Source: an uncultured Selenomonadales bacterium
GTDB taxonomy: Bacteria > Bacillota > Negativicutes > Selenomonadales > Selenomonadaceae
Length of the DNA stretch: 13,390 nucleotides
Assembly (NCBI GenBank): GCA_946543495.1
Contig: CAMNLS010000017.1
Coordinates: 1 to 13,390 of the forward strand
Direction: 5' to 3'
Part shown: one piece after another, positions 8,001-13,390 of the stretch
How the letters are laid out: every line of letters starts with the position of its first letter
Numbering within the stretch: position 1 is the stretch's first letter
Notes under the pieces: model-generated
What the model was told of the DNA's origin: nothing
Databases searched by the model: none
The model's input: the letters and a program-made list of their open reading frames with translations, nothing else
Position numbers and translations under genes: made by a program

Positions 8001-8519
8001 TATTCAAATACCGGCGGACAAGCCTCAAAAGCCACTCCCGCCGCCGCTATTGCCCAATTTGCCGCCACAGGCAAGAAAACTAAGAAAAAAGACTTGGGAA
8101 AAATGGCGATGAGCTATGGTTATGTCTATGTCGCGCAAGTTTCTATGGGTGCAGACCAAAATCAGCTGCTTAAAGCCATTACCGAAGCCGAAGCTTATCC
8201 TGGTCCGTCGCTGATTATCGCTTATTCGCCCTGTATCAATCACGGAATTAGAAAAGGCATGGGTTCAAGCCAGTTGGAAGGCAAATTAGCCGTTCAGTGC
8301 GGTTATTGGGCGAATTGGCGGTATAATCCCGTCACTAAAAAGTTCACTTTGGACAGCAAAGAACCCGATTTCGGCAAGTTCCAAGAATTTTTGATGGGCG
8401 AAGTCCGTTATTCCTCGCTTAAACGTAATTTCCCCGACGCCGCGCAGGAATTGTTTGAAAAAACTCAACGCGACGCCGAAGACCGCATTAACGGCTATAA
8501 AATTCTCGCGGGCAAGTAA
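5022..8519 (+). CDS. nifJ: Pyruvate:ferredoxin (flavodoxin) oxidoreductase, single-chain
   Basis: The enzyme converts pyruvate and CoA to acetyl-CoA and CO2 and passes two electrons to ferredoxin; it is cytosolic and oxygen sensitive. The 1165 residues match the usual single-chain length. Active-site residues fall at the numbers known for the Desulfovibrio africanus enzyme: Thr31 (in YPITPSSPMAE), Glu64 (MQSEAGA), Arg114 and Asn996 (EVYSNTGGQ). The gamma-type domain begins near 424 (GLGSDGTVGANK). Two [4Fe-4S] motifs in the ferredoxin domain use Cys 690/693/696/700 and 745/748/751/755. The proximal cluster uses Cys 810, 813 and 1071. The thiamine diphosphate motif GDG is at 962-964. The ATG at 5022 has AAGGGAG, but 14 bases away, which is long; an in-frame stop at 5013 rules out an earlier start. 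It is probably transcribed alone, with a terminator 27 bases after the stop. Confidence 0.98.
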   Translation: MGKKMKTMDGNQAAAYISYAFTDVAAIYPITPSSPMAEDVDNMAAKGVKNIFGQKVRLVEMQSEAGAAGTVHGSLQAGALTTTYTASQGFLLMIPNLYKIAGEMLPGVFHVSARALATSTLSIFGDHQDVMAARQTGCAMFAESSVQEVMDLSAVAHLAAIKGRIPFINFFDGFRTSHEIQKVEMIDYADLAKLLDYDAVNAFRRNALNPDHPVMRGTATNPDVYFQVRETVNNNYNKLPDLVEEIMAELGKVTGRVHHVFDYFGAPDAERVIVAIGSGCQTANEAAAYLNAKGEKVGVVSVHLYRPFSVKHFINAIPKTVKKVAVLDRTKESGAPGEPLYLDVKSAFYDSDIKPVVIGGRFGLGGKDTTPDQMLAIFDELKKDFPLNGFTIGINDDVSNKSLAATHQDVDLTPEGTTACKFWGLGSDGTVGANKSAIKIIGDNTNLYAQAYFAYDSKKSGGITMSHLRFGKSPITSPYLINKPDFVSCSQKSYVNNYNLIAGLKRGGTFLLNTDWNVEELSKHLPAYMKRYIAKNEINFYTVNAVKIAGELGLGGRFNMVMQAAFFKLTNIIKLDEAVKYLKDAVEKSYGAKGQNIVDMNCGAIDQGITALHKVEVPADWADAQDEEKISADVPKFISDIQNVMNRQEGDELPVSKFVELADGTFPVGGTAYEKRGTAIKVPAWDKSKCIGCNQCSFVCPHAAIRPILTTEDELKNAPEGFESIPSKISRGAYNLTIAVSTMDCLGCGNCAQVCPKQALTMVKYDDAAKARQKVFDYGMKVSPKNNPTKKTTVVGSQFEKPLFEFSGACAGCGETPYAKLLTQLFGDRMMIANATGCSSIWGASAPAMPYTKNIFGRGPAWGNSLFEDNAEYGLGMFLGVKAVRETLASDVQKALELEISDELKAELKNWLDNRDISENTRERADKLAAVLEAQRGDDSLLNKIYNNRDFFVKRSQWIFGGDGWAYDIGYGGLDHVLASGEDVNIFVFDTEVYSNTGGQASKATPAAAIAQFAATGKKTKKKDLGKMAMSYGYVYVAQVSMGADQNQLLKAITEAEAYPGPSLIIAYSPCINHGIRKGMGSSQLEGKLAVQCGYWANWRYNPVTKKFTLDSKEPDFGKFQEFLMGEVRYSSLKRNFPDAAQELFEKTQRDAEDRINGYKILAGK

Positions 8520-8588
8520 TTCGGCAGGATTTTTAATCGCAAAATCAAAATGGTTGGCGTTTTTTACCACGTCAGCCAATTTTTTTTG
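8517..8588 (+). repeat. Direct repeat copy 1 (with terminator hairpin)
   Basis: The stretch begins at the nifJ stop codon and ends in the terminator T-run. Its first 46 bases match those of a second copy at 8916 at 41 positions, including 17 identical bases (CGGCAGGATTTTTAATC at 8522-8538). All five differences are transitions. The hairpin part is conserved in shape rather than in sequence. Confidence 0.75.
8547..8588 (+). terminator. Intrinsic terminator of nifJ
   Basis: GGTTGGCGT (8552-8560) pairs with ACGTCAGCC (8569-8577) through two G-U pairs, with an 8-base loop. An AAAAT/ATTTT extension is offset by one bulged A. The hairpin runs into a block of eight T's (8580-8587). Confidence 0.8.
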
Positions 8589-8614
8589 TATATTGCTCCT
8601 TTGCATGATATAAT
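8586..8614 (+). promoter_or_regulatory. Promoter of the small coiled-coil protein gene
   Basis: TTGTAT (8586-8591) and TATAAT (8609-8614) are 17 bases apart, and TG at 8606-8607 makes an extended -10. The -35 begins inside the T-run of the nifJ terminator. The start site near 8621 leaves a leader of about 18 bases. Confidence 0.7.
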
Positions 8615-8638
8615 TTGCGTCGAAAGGTGATGATTGCT

Positions 8639-8914
8639 ATGGCAACCACAGATGAACGAGTTGATAAGCTCGAAACGCGATTTTCGACGCTCGAACAGCT
8701 ATTCGCAACAACAATGGCTAAAGTTGATTCGCTTGCTGAAGAGGCAAAACAACAACGCGAAGATATTAGACGGTTGCAAGACAGGCAAGACGCTGACAGA
8801 AAAGCACTTGAAGAAAAAATCGACAGACTCGGCGATAAAATTCAAAATATGGTTATCGCAGCGGTTGTCGGATTCGGAGCGATAGTTTTTGCCGCAGTTT
8901 CGACATTGAAGTAA
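8639..8914 (+). CDS. Small coiled-coil protein with C-terminal membrane anchor, 91 residues
   Basis: I do not recognise a named family. Residues 5-68 are highly charged with hydrophobic residues in heptad spacing (KLETRFSTLEQLF, VDSLAEEAK, IRRLQDRQ, IDRLGDKIQNM), as expected for one long coiled coil. Residues 71-90 (VIAAVVGFGAIVFAAV) form a single membrane helix with only a Lys after it, so the protein is probably tail-anchored with the coil in the cytosol. The layout recalls the XhlA family of small coiled-coil membrane proteins, but no holin, lysin or other phage gene is nearby. ATG at 8639 is chosen because AAAGGTGA lies 8 bases ahead; an in-frame TTG at 8615 would precede the predicted transcription start. 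It is a separate unit with its own promoter and terminator, bracketed by direct repeats. Confidence 0.8.
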   Translation: MATTDERVDKLETRFSTLEQLFATTMAKVDSLAEEAKQQREDIRRLQDRQDADRKALEEKIDRLGDKIQNMVIAAVVGFGAIVFAAVSTLK

Positions 8915-8915
8915 G

Positions 8916-8985
8916 TAACTCGGCAGGATTTTTAATCATAAAATCGAAATGGTTAGCGTTTCTCAGACGTTAGCCATTTTTCTTT
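8916..8985 (+). repeat. Direct repeat copy 2 (with terminator hairpin)
   Basis: This is the second copy of the element that follows nifJ, beginning one base after the stop codon of the small gene. The shared block CGGCAGGATTTTTAATC is at 8921-8937. The two copies start 399 bases apart and enclose the small gene with its promoter. Confidence 0.75.
8949..8985 (+). terminator. Terminator of the small gene, upstream of leuB
   Basis: ATGGTTAGCGT (8949-8959) pairs fully with ACGTTAGCCAT (8967-8977) through two G-U pairs, with a 7-base loop. The T-run that follows is broken by one C. It lies 20 bases before leuB, so it could also modulate read-through into leuB. Confidence 0.75.
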
Positions 8986-9005
8986 GCAAAAAAGGAGTTA
9001 TGAGC

Positions 9006-10070
9006 ATGAAAAAAATTATCGTGATACCCGGCGACGGCATAGGGCAGGAAATTACCGCCTCCGCCGTCAAAGTCCTTAAAAAAGTCGATGAAAAGTTCAA
9101 TATCGGCTTAAAATTCGATTATCGCGACGCGGGCGGCACTTCCTACGAGAAATTCGGCACTCCGCTGACTGATGAGGCACTTGACGCTTGCAAAAATGCT
9201 GACGGCGTACTTTTCGGCGCGGTCGGTGGTAAAAAATGGGACAATTTGCCCGTAAATCTGCGCCCCGAAAAAGCTATCTTCGGCTTGCGTAAAGGTTTGG
9301 GACTGTTCGCGAATCTGCGCCCTACAAAAGTTTATCCCGAACTGATAAATTCGTCGCCGCTTAAGCCTGAACTCGTCGGCGGTTGCGATTTATTGATTGT
9401 TCGCGAACTTGTCGGCGGAATTTACTTCGGAAAGCGTTGCGAATCGGAATTTATTGACGGAATCGAGCAAGCTTGGGACACCGAGATTTATTCCGTGCCC
9501 GAAATCGAACGAATCACTAAGCTTGCCTTCGAGACGGCTAAAATTCGTCGCGGCAAAGTGACTTCCGTCGACAAGGCTAACGTCTTAGCGGCAAGTCGTC
9601 TGTGGCGCAAAGTTGTCGTCGACGTGGCTAAGGACTTCCCAGACGTTGAATTGAATCATCTTTACGTTGACAACGCCGCTATGCAACTCGTCCTTAACCC
9701 GGAGCAGTTCGACGTTATTGTCACGAACAATATTTTCGGCGATATTTTGAGTGATGAGGCTTCAGTTATCGGCGGGTCGATTGGTTTAATGCCCAGCGCG
9801 TCGATTGGCGAACTTACGAGCCTTTACGAGCCGATTCACGGTTCCGCGCCCGATATTGCCGGAAAAGACATTGCAAATCCGATGGGAACGATTTTAAGCG
9901 CGGCAATGTTGCTTCGATACAGCTTGAACGAAGAAATTGCCGCAAAAGCTATTGAAAATGCTATTGATAAGACTTTGGCGGACGGTTGGCGCACCGCTGA
10001 CATTTACACTGACGGCTTTAAGAAGGTCGGCACCACGCAAGCAACTGAAATTATCTGCAGCAACCTTTGA
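9006..10070 (+). CDS. leuB: 3-isopropylmalate dehydrogenase
   Basis: LeuB oxidises and decarboxylates 3-isopropylmalate with NAD+ to 4-methyl-2-oxopentanoate, the penultimate step of leucine synthesis. The 354 residues are typical. The nucleotide-binding start reads IPGDGIGQEI. The substrate residues are Arg95 and Arg105 (RKGLGLFANLRP), Arg133 and Tyr140 (RELVGGIYFG, a LeuB signature that separates it from isocitrate dehydrogenase), and Lys190 (VDKANVL). The metal-binding residues are Asp222, Asp246 and Asp250 (GDILSDEAS). The C-terminal part has LYEPIHGSAPDIAGKDIANP. ATG at 9006 is chosen because AGGAG lies 8 bases ahead and MKKIIVIPGDG is the family start. An ATG at 9000 is only 2 bases from that site, and an earlier in-frame ATG at 8949 lies inside the terminator. 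No leuA, leuC or leuD is in the window and I see no convincing promoter of its own. Confidence 0.95.
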   Translation: MKKIIVIPGDGIGQEITASAVKVLKKVDEKFNIGLKFDYRDAGGTSYEKFGTPLTDEALDACKNADGVLFGAVGGKKWDNLPVNLRPEKAIFGLRKGLGLFANLRPTKVYPELINSSPLKPELVGGCDLLIVRELVGGIYFGKRCESEFIDGIEQAWDTEIYSVPEIERITKLAFETAKIRRGKVTSVDKANVLAASRLWRKVVVDVAKDFPDVELNHLYVDNAAMQLVLNPEQFDVIVTNNIFGDILSDEASVIGGSIGLMPSASIGELTSLYEPIHGSAPDIAGKDIANPMGTILSAAMLLRYSLNEEIAAKAIENAIDKTLADGWRTADIYTDGFKKVGTTQATEIICSNL

Positions 10071-10083
10071 TATAAAAAAATTA

Positions 10084-10115
10084 AGAGCGGCGATAAAAGT
10101 TCGTCGCTCTTTTTT
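10084..10115. terminator. Bidirectional terminator between leuB and fbp
   Basis: AGAGCGGCG (10084-10092) pairs with CGTCGCTCT (10102-10110) through one G-U pair around a 9-base loop. T's follow on the plus strand (10110-10115), and a run of seven A's upstream (10074-10080) gives a T-run on the minus strand. It serves both converging genes. Confidence 0.85.
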
Positions 10116-10134
10116 GTTGCGTCAAAGAATTGCT

Positions 10135-12030
10135 TTAGCTTTTAGGCTGAATCGTGCCGTCTTGGTAAGCCTGCAATAATTTATGCAAGCCAATGATTTC
10201 TTGACGAATTCCTTGCCCGTGGTCGGTGTCGCCAATCGTCATGCGCCGCGAAAGAATTTCAACCGTTTCCGTCGTCGACTCAATGTCTTTATTCTCAGCA
10301 AGCGCAAGTTTAACGTCGGCAATGTTCTGGTGGCGTAGCAGTCTCAAGCCGCGCGAATTAGATATGAGGGTATAACCTGAAATACCGGTCTTCTCGTGAT
10401 AAGGCGTGCTGAATCCGCCGTCGATGACAAGAGCCTTGCCGCCCGCCTTAATCGGCGTTTCGCCCTTGCGCACGCGAACAGGAACATGCCCGTTGATAAT
10501 GTGTCCTTGCCGAGCGTCAAGCCCGAATTCTTCCAAAATCTTATCGCAAATCGCCTCGTCGTCAATCAAGTTATAATACGGGTCGGCAGGCTCCTTCCAC
10601 GTCTCCTTATCCTCAACGAATGCCCGCTCGAAGGTCTTAAACTCTCTGCCGGCTATCGGCGACAACAATCCGCACCAAAGGAAGTACATAAAGTCTACAT
10701 CGTTTTGCTGGCGTTCGTAGTAGGCTCGACGCGCTCGCTTGTCCACGTAATCAAAATAATTCTTGCCGCTGTAAGTCTCGCCCTCGAACGAAATTTTTTT
10801 GAACGCGCCGTCCTCCTCAAGTGGAACGTTCGCATGGAAAAGCAAGTTGCCGTTGTGGCAGGTGTAGACGCTACCTTTTTTGTAAAGATAATCGACGTGC
10901 ATTTGAAGATTCGCGCTCTCCATGAAGTTCGTCTTCAAGCCCGAAATAATTTCCTGTTCGTCGTCCGTCAAGGCGCAAGGGTCGGAGCGGTCAATCGTGG
11001 GGAAGTCGCCTTTAAGCTTGTGAGCCTGCCCGCCGATTGTAAGCGTCATGTCGTCGAAATTAATCTTGTCCAGTAGCAGTCGCGAATCCATTTTGAAATC
11101 GGAGTTGCGGCGAATCAGTTGCCCTTCAAGCTTGAACATCATCATCAAGCTTGCGAGTTCGGCGGCGCGCAATGGATTTTCATTCGGATAGAGTTTCGAC
11201 GCGAAGACGGTCAGCGGGCGCAAGCTTATTCCGTAGCCGCGTTCCAAAACGTCGGTGTTGTTGTAGTGCAATGAGTTCCGCACGACCGCCGCGATACAAA
11301 CTTCACTGCCCAACGCCGCGCCCATCCAAAGCACATCATGATTGCCCCATTGTATGTCGACCTCTTCGGGATAATTCATCAGCAGATTTAAAATCGCATC
11401 GGGTCTGTCGCCTCTGTCGAAGAAGTCGCCGACCAAATGCAAACGATGAATCGCCAGCCGCTTAACCAGTATCGTGAACGCACAAATAAAATCTTCGCTG
11501 CTTTGTATCTCGACGATTGAGCTTAAAAGTTTTTCGTAATAAATCTTCTGCGCCTCGTCGTATTCGGGATAGGTGTTGAGCAATTCCAATATGACTGTCT
11601 CGTAACTGCTCGGAATAAGCTCGCGCAATTTGAACGACGGATATTTATAGCCCATGAACTTCGACAGCTTAACCAGCCGCGATAAATTTATTCTGTACCA
11701 CGCGGCGGAAGCTCGCCCGTTAGATTTAATCTGCGCGATTTTTTCTTTGGGATAATAAATCAGCGTGCAGAACTCAGCAATTTCATCTTCGCTAAGCAAA
11801 TCGCCAAAGATATAATCGACCTTCTCGCGAATGACGCCAGAACAGTTATTGATTATGTGCAAGAATAAATCGTACTCGCCATGCAAGTCGCTCATGAAAT
11901 GTTCGGTGCCCTTCGGCAAATACAATCGCGATTGCAAGTAAACCAACTTTTCGTAAATGGATTCCTTCGTCGGGTACTTCTCCGAAAGAATTCGCATTAA
12001 GCTCGCCGCAAAGTCGTAATCTTGATTCAT
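10135..12030 (-). CDS. fbp: Fructose-1,6-bisphosphatase, class III
   Basis: The enzyme hydrolyses fructose-1,6-bisphosphate to fructose-6-phosphate in gluconeogenesis. At 631 residues it matches the long class III enzymes of Firmicutes (Bacillus Fbp is about 670), unrelated to the short class I type. It has the calcineurin-like metallophosphatase motifs in order: SDLHGE (Asp48, His50), GDFFDRG (Asp202, Asp205), GNHD (229-232) and NGH (His515). VIDGGFSTPYHEKTGISGYTL follows. ATG at 12030 is chosen because AAGGAG lies 8 bases ahead; an in-frame GTG at 12039 would overlap that site. It starts 12 bases after trkH, and its ribosome binding site overlaps the trkH stop codon, so the two are very likely cotranscribed. 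It ends at the bidirectional terminator. Confidence 0.97.
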   Translation of the reverse strand: MNQDYDFAASLMRILSEKYPTKESIYEKLVYLQSRLYLPKGTEHFMSDLHGEYDLFLHIINNCSGVIREKVDYIFGDLLSEDEIAEFCTLIYYPKEKIAQIKSNGRASAAWYRINLSRLVKLSKFMGYKYPSFKLRELIPSSYETVILELLNTYPEYDEAQKIYYEKLLSSIVEIQSSEDFICAFTILVKRLAIHRLHLVGDFFDRGDRPDAILNLLMNYPEEVDIQWGNHDVLWMGAALGSEVCIAAVVRNSLHYNNTDVLERGYGISLRPLTVFASKLYPNENPLRAAELASLMMMFKLEGQLIRRNSDFKMDSRLLLDKINFDDMTLTIGGQAHKLKGDFPTIDRSDPCALTDDEQEIISGLKTNFMESANLQMHVDYLYKKGSVYTCHNGNLLFHANVPLEEDGAFKKISFEGETYSGKNYFDYVDKRARRAYYERQQNDVDFMYFLWCGLLSPIAGREFKTFERAFVEDKETWKEPADPYYNLIDDEAICDKILEEFGLDARQGHIINGHVPVRVRKGETPIKAGGKALVIDGGFSTPYHEKTGISGYTLISNSRGLRLLRHQNIADVKLALAENKDIESTTETVEILSRRMTIGDTDHGQGIRQEIIGLHKLLQAYQDGTIQPKS

Positions 12031-12042
12031 GTACACCACTCC

Positions 12043-13390
12043 TTACCAGTTTTTAGATTTGTGCCAGAAACTCGGACTGAACAACGCAAGCACCGTGAAT
12101 ATCTCCAAGCGGCTAAGGAACATGAACCCGCACGCGCAAAACTTGCTGAGGCTTGGCAGTAAGTTGTAACCACTCGTCGCGCCTTCAATGCCAAAGCCCG
12201 GTCCCACACTCGCCATCGTCGATACACTAACGCTTATTGCGTTTACAAAGTCAATGCCGTCGAACATCATCACCGCCGCGAACAATATATCAAGCACCAC
12301 GACCGCAAAGAAAAATTTCGCCGCACCATAGATAATGTCTTCGTCAATCGGTCGCCCGCTCAACGTCACGTTGCTTATCAAGTTCGGGTGAAGCTTTTGA
12401 CGGACTATCAACGCGACGAACTTAAACAGCAGAATAATTCGCGCAACCTTCAAGCCGCCCGCCGTCGAACCCGCACAGCCCCCAAGGAACATCGTCATTA
12501 ACAGGAAAGCTTTACTTATCGGCGGATACGTGTCGAAGTCGTGAGCAACAAAACCCGTCGTCGAACTCAAGCTCGCCACGTGAAACACCGCCGACCTTAT
12601 CGCGGTCTCAAGGTCTGTGCCCATCTCAAAGAATAAATCCGTTGCAATGACAGCCGCCGCCACCGTGATTATCACTAAGTACGTCTTAAACTCGGTGTTC
12701 TTTATAATCACGCCAACGCCCTTTCGACACGCCAAAGCATACATCGCGAAGCTACCACTGGACACAACCATAAAGAACGCCATGCAGTATTCTAAGTAAG
12801 CGTTGCCGTATTCAGCTACAGTTCCGTTATAGACGCCGTAACCGCCCGTAGCAATCGTCGTCATCGCGTGATTAACTGCAACGAACGGACTTAAGCCGCA
12901 AAGGAAGTAACTGCCCGCGCAGATAACAGTCAACGCTACGTAGATTGCGAAGAGAGCTTTGGCATTGTCACGGATACGCGGCATTTGTCGTTCCTTAGTC
13001 GGACCAGTCGTCTCGGCTTTTAGTATATACATGCCGCCGCGCCCAAACTGTGACATCAGTGCCATAAAGATTACTACAATCCCTAAGCCGCCGAACCAAT
13101 TCGACATGCTCCGCCATAAAAGAATACTGCGCGGCAAAATTTCTACGTCCTCAATGACAGTTGCGCCCGTCCCGCTGAAGCCCGAAAACGATTCAACAAG
13201 ACTATCAAGCAAGTTCAGATAGCCGCCCGCGAAGTATGGCACGAGTCCAAGTATCGAGATGAGCAACCAGCCTAAACCCGTTATCGCAATGCCCTCGCGT
13301 ATGCCAACGTTGTCTTTGTCCTGCAGTCCGCCGAAGCGTTCAAGTTCAAACGTCGCCGCCAAGCACAGGAAGATTGACAGCAGGAACGCC
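12043..13390 (-). CDS. trkH: TrkH/KtrB-type potassium transporter membrane subunit (5' end cut by right edge)
   Basis: This is the ion-conducting membrane subunit of a Trk/Ktr potassium uptake system, which normally works with a cytosolic TrkA/KtrA gate. The frame stays open to the window edge (upstream codons read AFLLSIFLCLAATFELERF, a membrane helix), so about 450 codons are seen and perhaps 30-50 are missing. All four selectivity-filter regions are visible: SGTGAT (about 13160-13175), ATGGYG (about 12838-12852), SSTTGF (about 12550-12568) and ASVGPGFG (about 12190-12213). GGCAGSTAGGLKVARI before the last membrane pair and the end SRLEIFTVLALFSPSFW are typical. It heads an apparent operon with fbp. 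A trkA partner would be expected just outside the window to the right. Confidence 0.94.
   Translation of the reverse strand, partial: AFLLSIFLCLAATFELERFGGLQDKDNVGIREGIAITGLGWLLISILGLVPYFAGGYLNLLDSLVESFSGFSGTGATVIEDVEILPRSILLWRSMSNWFGGLGIVVIFMALMSQFGRGGMYILKAETTGPTKERQMPRIRDNAKALFAIYVALTVICAGSYFLCGLSPFVAVNHAMTTIATGGYGVYNGTVAEYGNAYLEYCMAFFMVVSSGSFAMYALACRKGVGVIIKNTEFKTYLVIITVAAAVIATDLFFEMGTDLETAIRSAVFHVASLSSTTGFVAHDFDTYPPISKAFLLMTMFLGGCAGSTAGGLKVARIILLFKFVALIVRQKLHPNLISNVTLSGRPIDEDIIYGAAKFFFAVVVLDILFAAVMMFDGIDFVNAISVSVSTMASVGPGFGIEGATSGYNLLPSLSKFCACGFMFLSRLEIFTVLALFSPSFWHKSKNW

Noticed and set aside
8615..8638. TTG start that would lengthen the small coiled-coil protein by 8 residues
   Set aside because: The predicted transcription start near 8621 lies downstream of it, and the ATG at 8639 has a well-spaced ribosome binding site.
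8517..8985. Insertion sequence or integron-like element around the small gene
   Set aside because: There is no transposase or integrase, no terminal inverted repeats and no clear target duplication; the flanks are diverged direct repeats ending in terminators.
8949..9005. Upstream in-frame ATG that would extend leuB by 19 residues
   Set aside because: It starts inside a terminator hairpin, lacks a ribosome binding site and would add residues absent from the family; ATG at 9006 has a good site.
10396..11076. A 226-codon plus-strand open frame opposite fbp
   Set aside because: The minus-strand frame carries all the class III phosphatase motifs; the plus-strand product resembles nothing and has no initiation signals.
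1..13390. CRISPR array, phage region or defence system
   Set aside because: No regularly spaced repeats, no structural phage genes, and no nuclease or toxin-antitoxin signatures were found on either strand.

Overview
The window reads as an ordinary chromosomal segment of an anaerobic bacterium with Firmicutes-type gene content. The evidence is a single-chain pyruvate:ferredoxin oxidoreductase (NifJ), a class III fructose-1,6-bisphosphatase of the Bacillus Fbp type, a [NiFe]-hydrogenase maturation protein (HypF), strong AGGAGG-like ribosome binding sites and many TATAAT promoters. A member of the Negativicutes would fit, but that is a guess from gene content. No phage, transposase, CRISPR array or rRNA operon is visible.

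Left part, minus strand (1-4867), in transcription order from the right. First comes an aldehyde dehydrogenase gene that appears broken by two single-base losses near its 5' end. A fused threonine/serine-exporter-type membrane protein follows, tightly coupled to an unrecognised 163-residue protein. Next is a tRNA-Pro(CGG) with its own promoter and terminator. Last is the 5' part of hypF, which runs off the left edge. A hairpin between the dehydrogenase and the exporter gene could both end the dehydrogenase transcript and mask the exporter's ribosome binding site.

Middle, plus strand (4956-10115). The dehydrogenase and nifJ diverge from a 154-bp promoter region that holds a perfect inverted repeat over the nifJ -10 box. 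After nifJ comes a small gene for a coiled-coil protein with a C-terminal membrane anchor, which has its own promoter, and then leuB of leucine biosynthesis. The small gene is bracketed by two diverged copies of a roughly 70-bp direct repeat. Each copy ends in a terminator hairpin, and the two hairpins differ by a compensatory base-pair change.

Right part, minus strand (10135-13390). A trkH potassium-transporter gene, cut by the right edge, precedes fbp by 12 bp in what looks like one operon. Its end faces leuB across a bidirectional terminator.

The genes do not form one pathway. NifJ, the aldehyde dehydrogenase and HypF fit fermentative pyruvate, aldehyde and hydrogen metabolism, Fbp serves gluconeogenesis, LeuB serves leucine synthesis, and ThrE and TrkH are transporters. 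The most unusual items are the repeat-flanked small gene, the double frameshift, the exporter leader hairpin and the nifJ operator-like palindrome. I see no clear multi-gene novel system.
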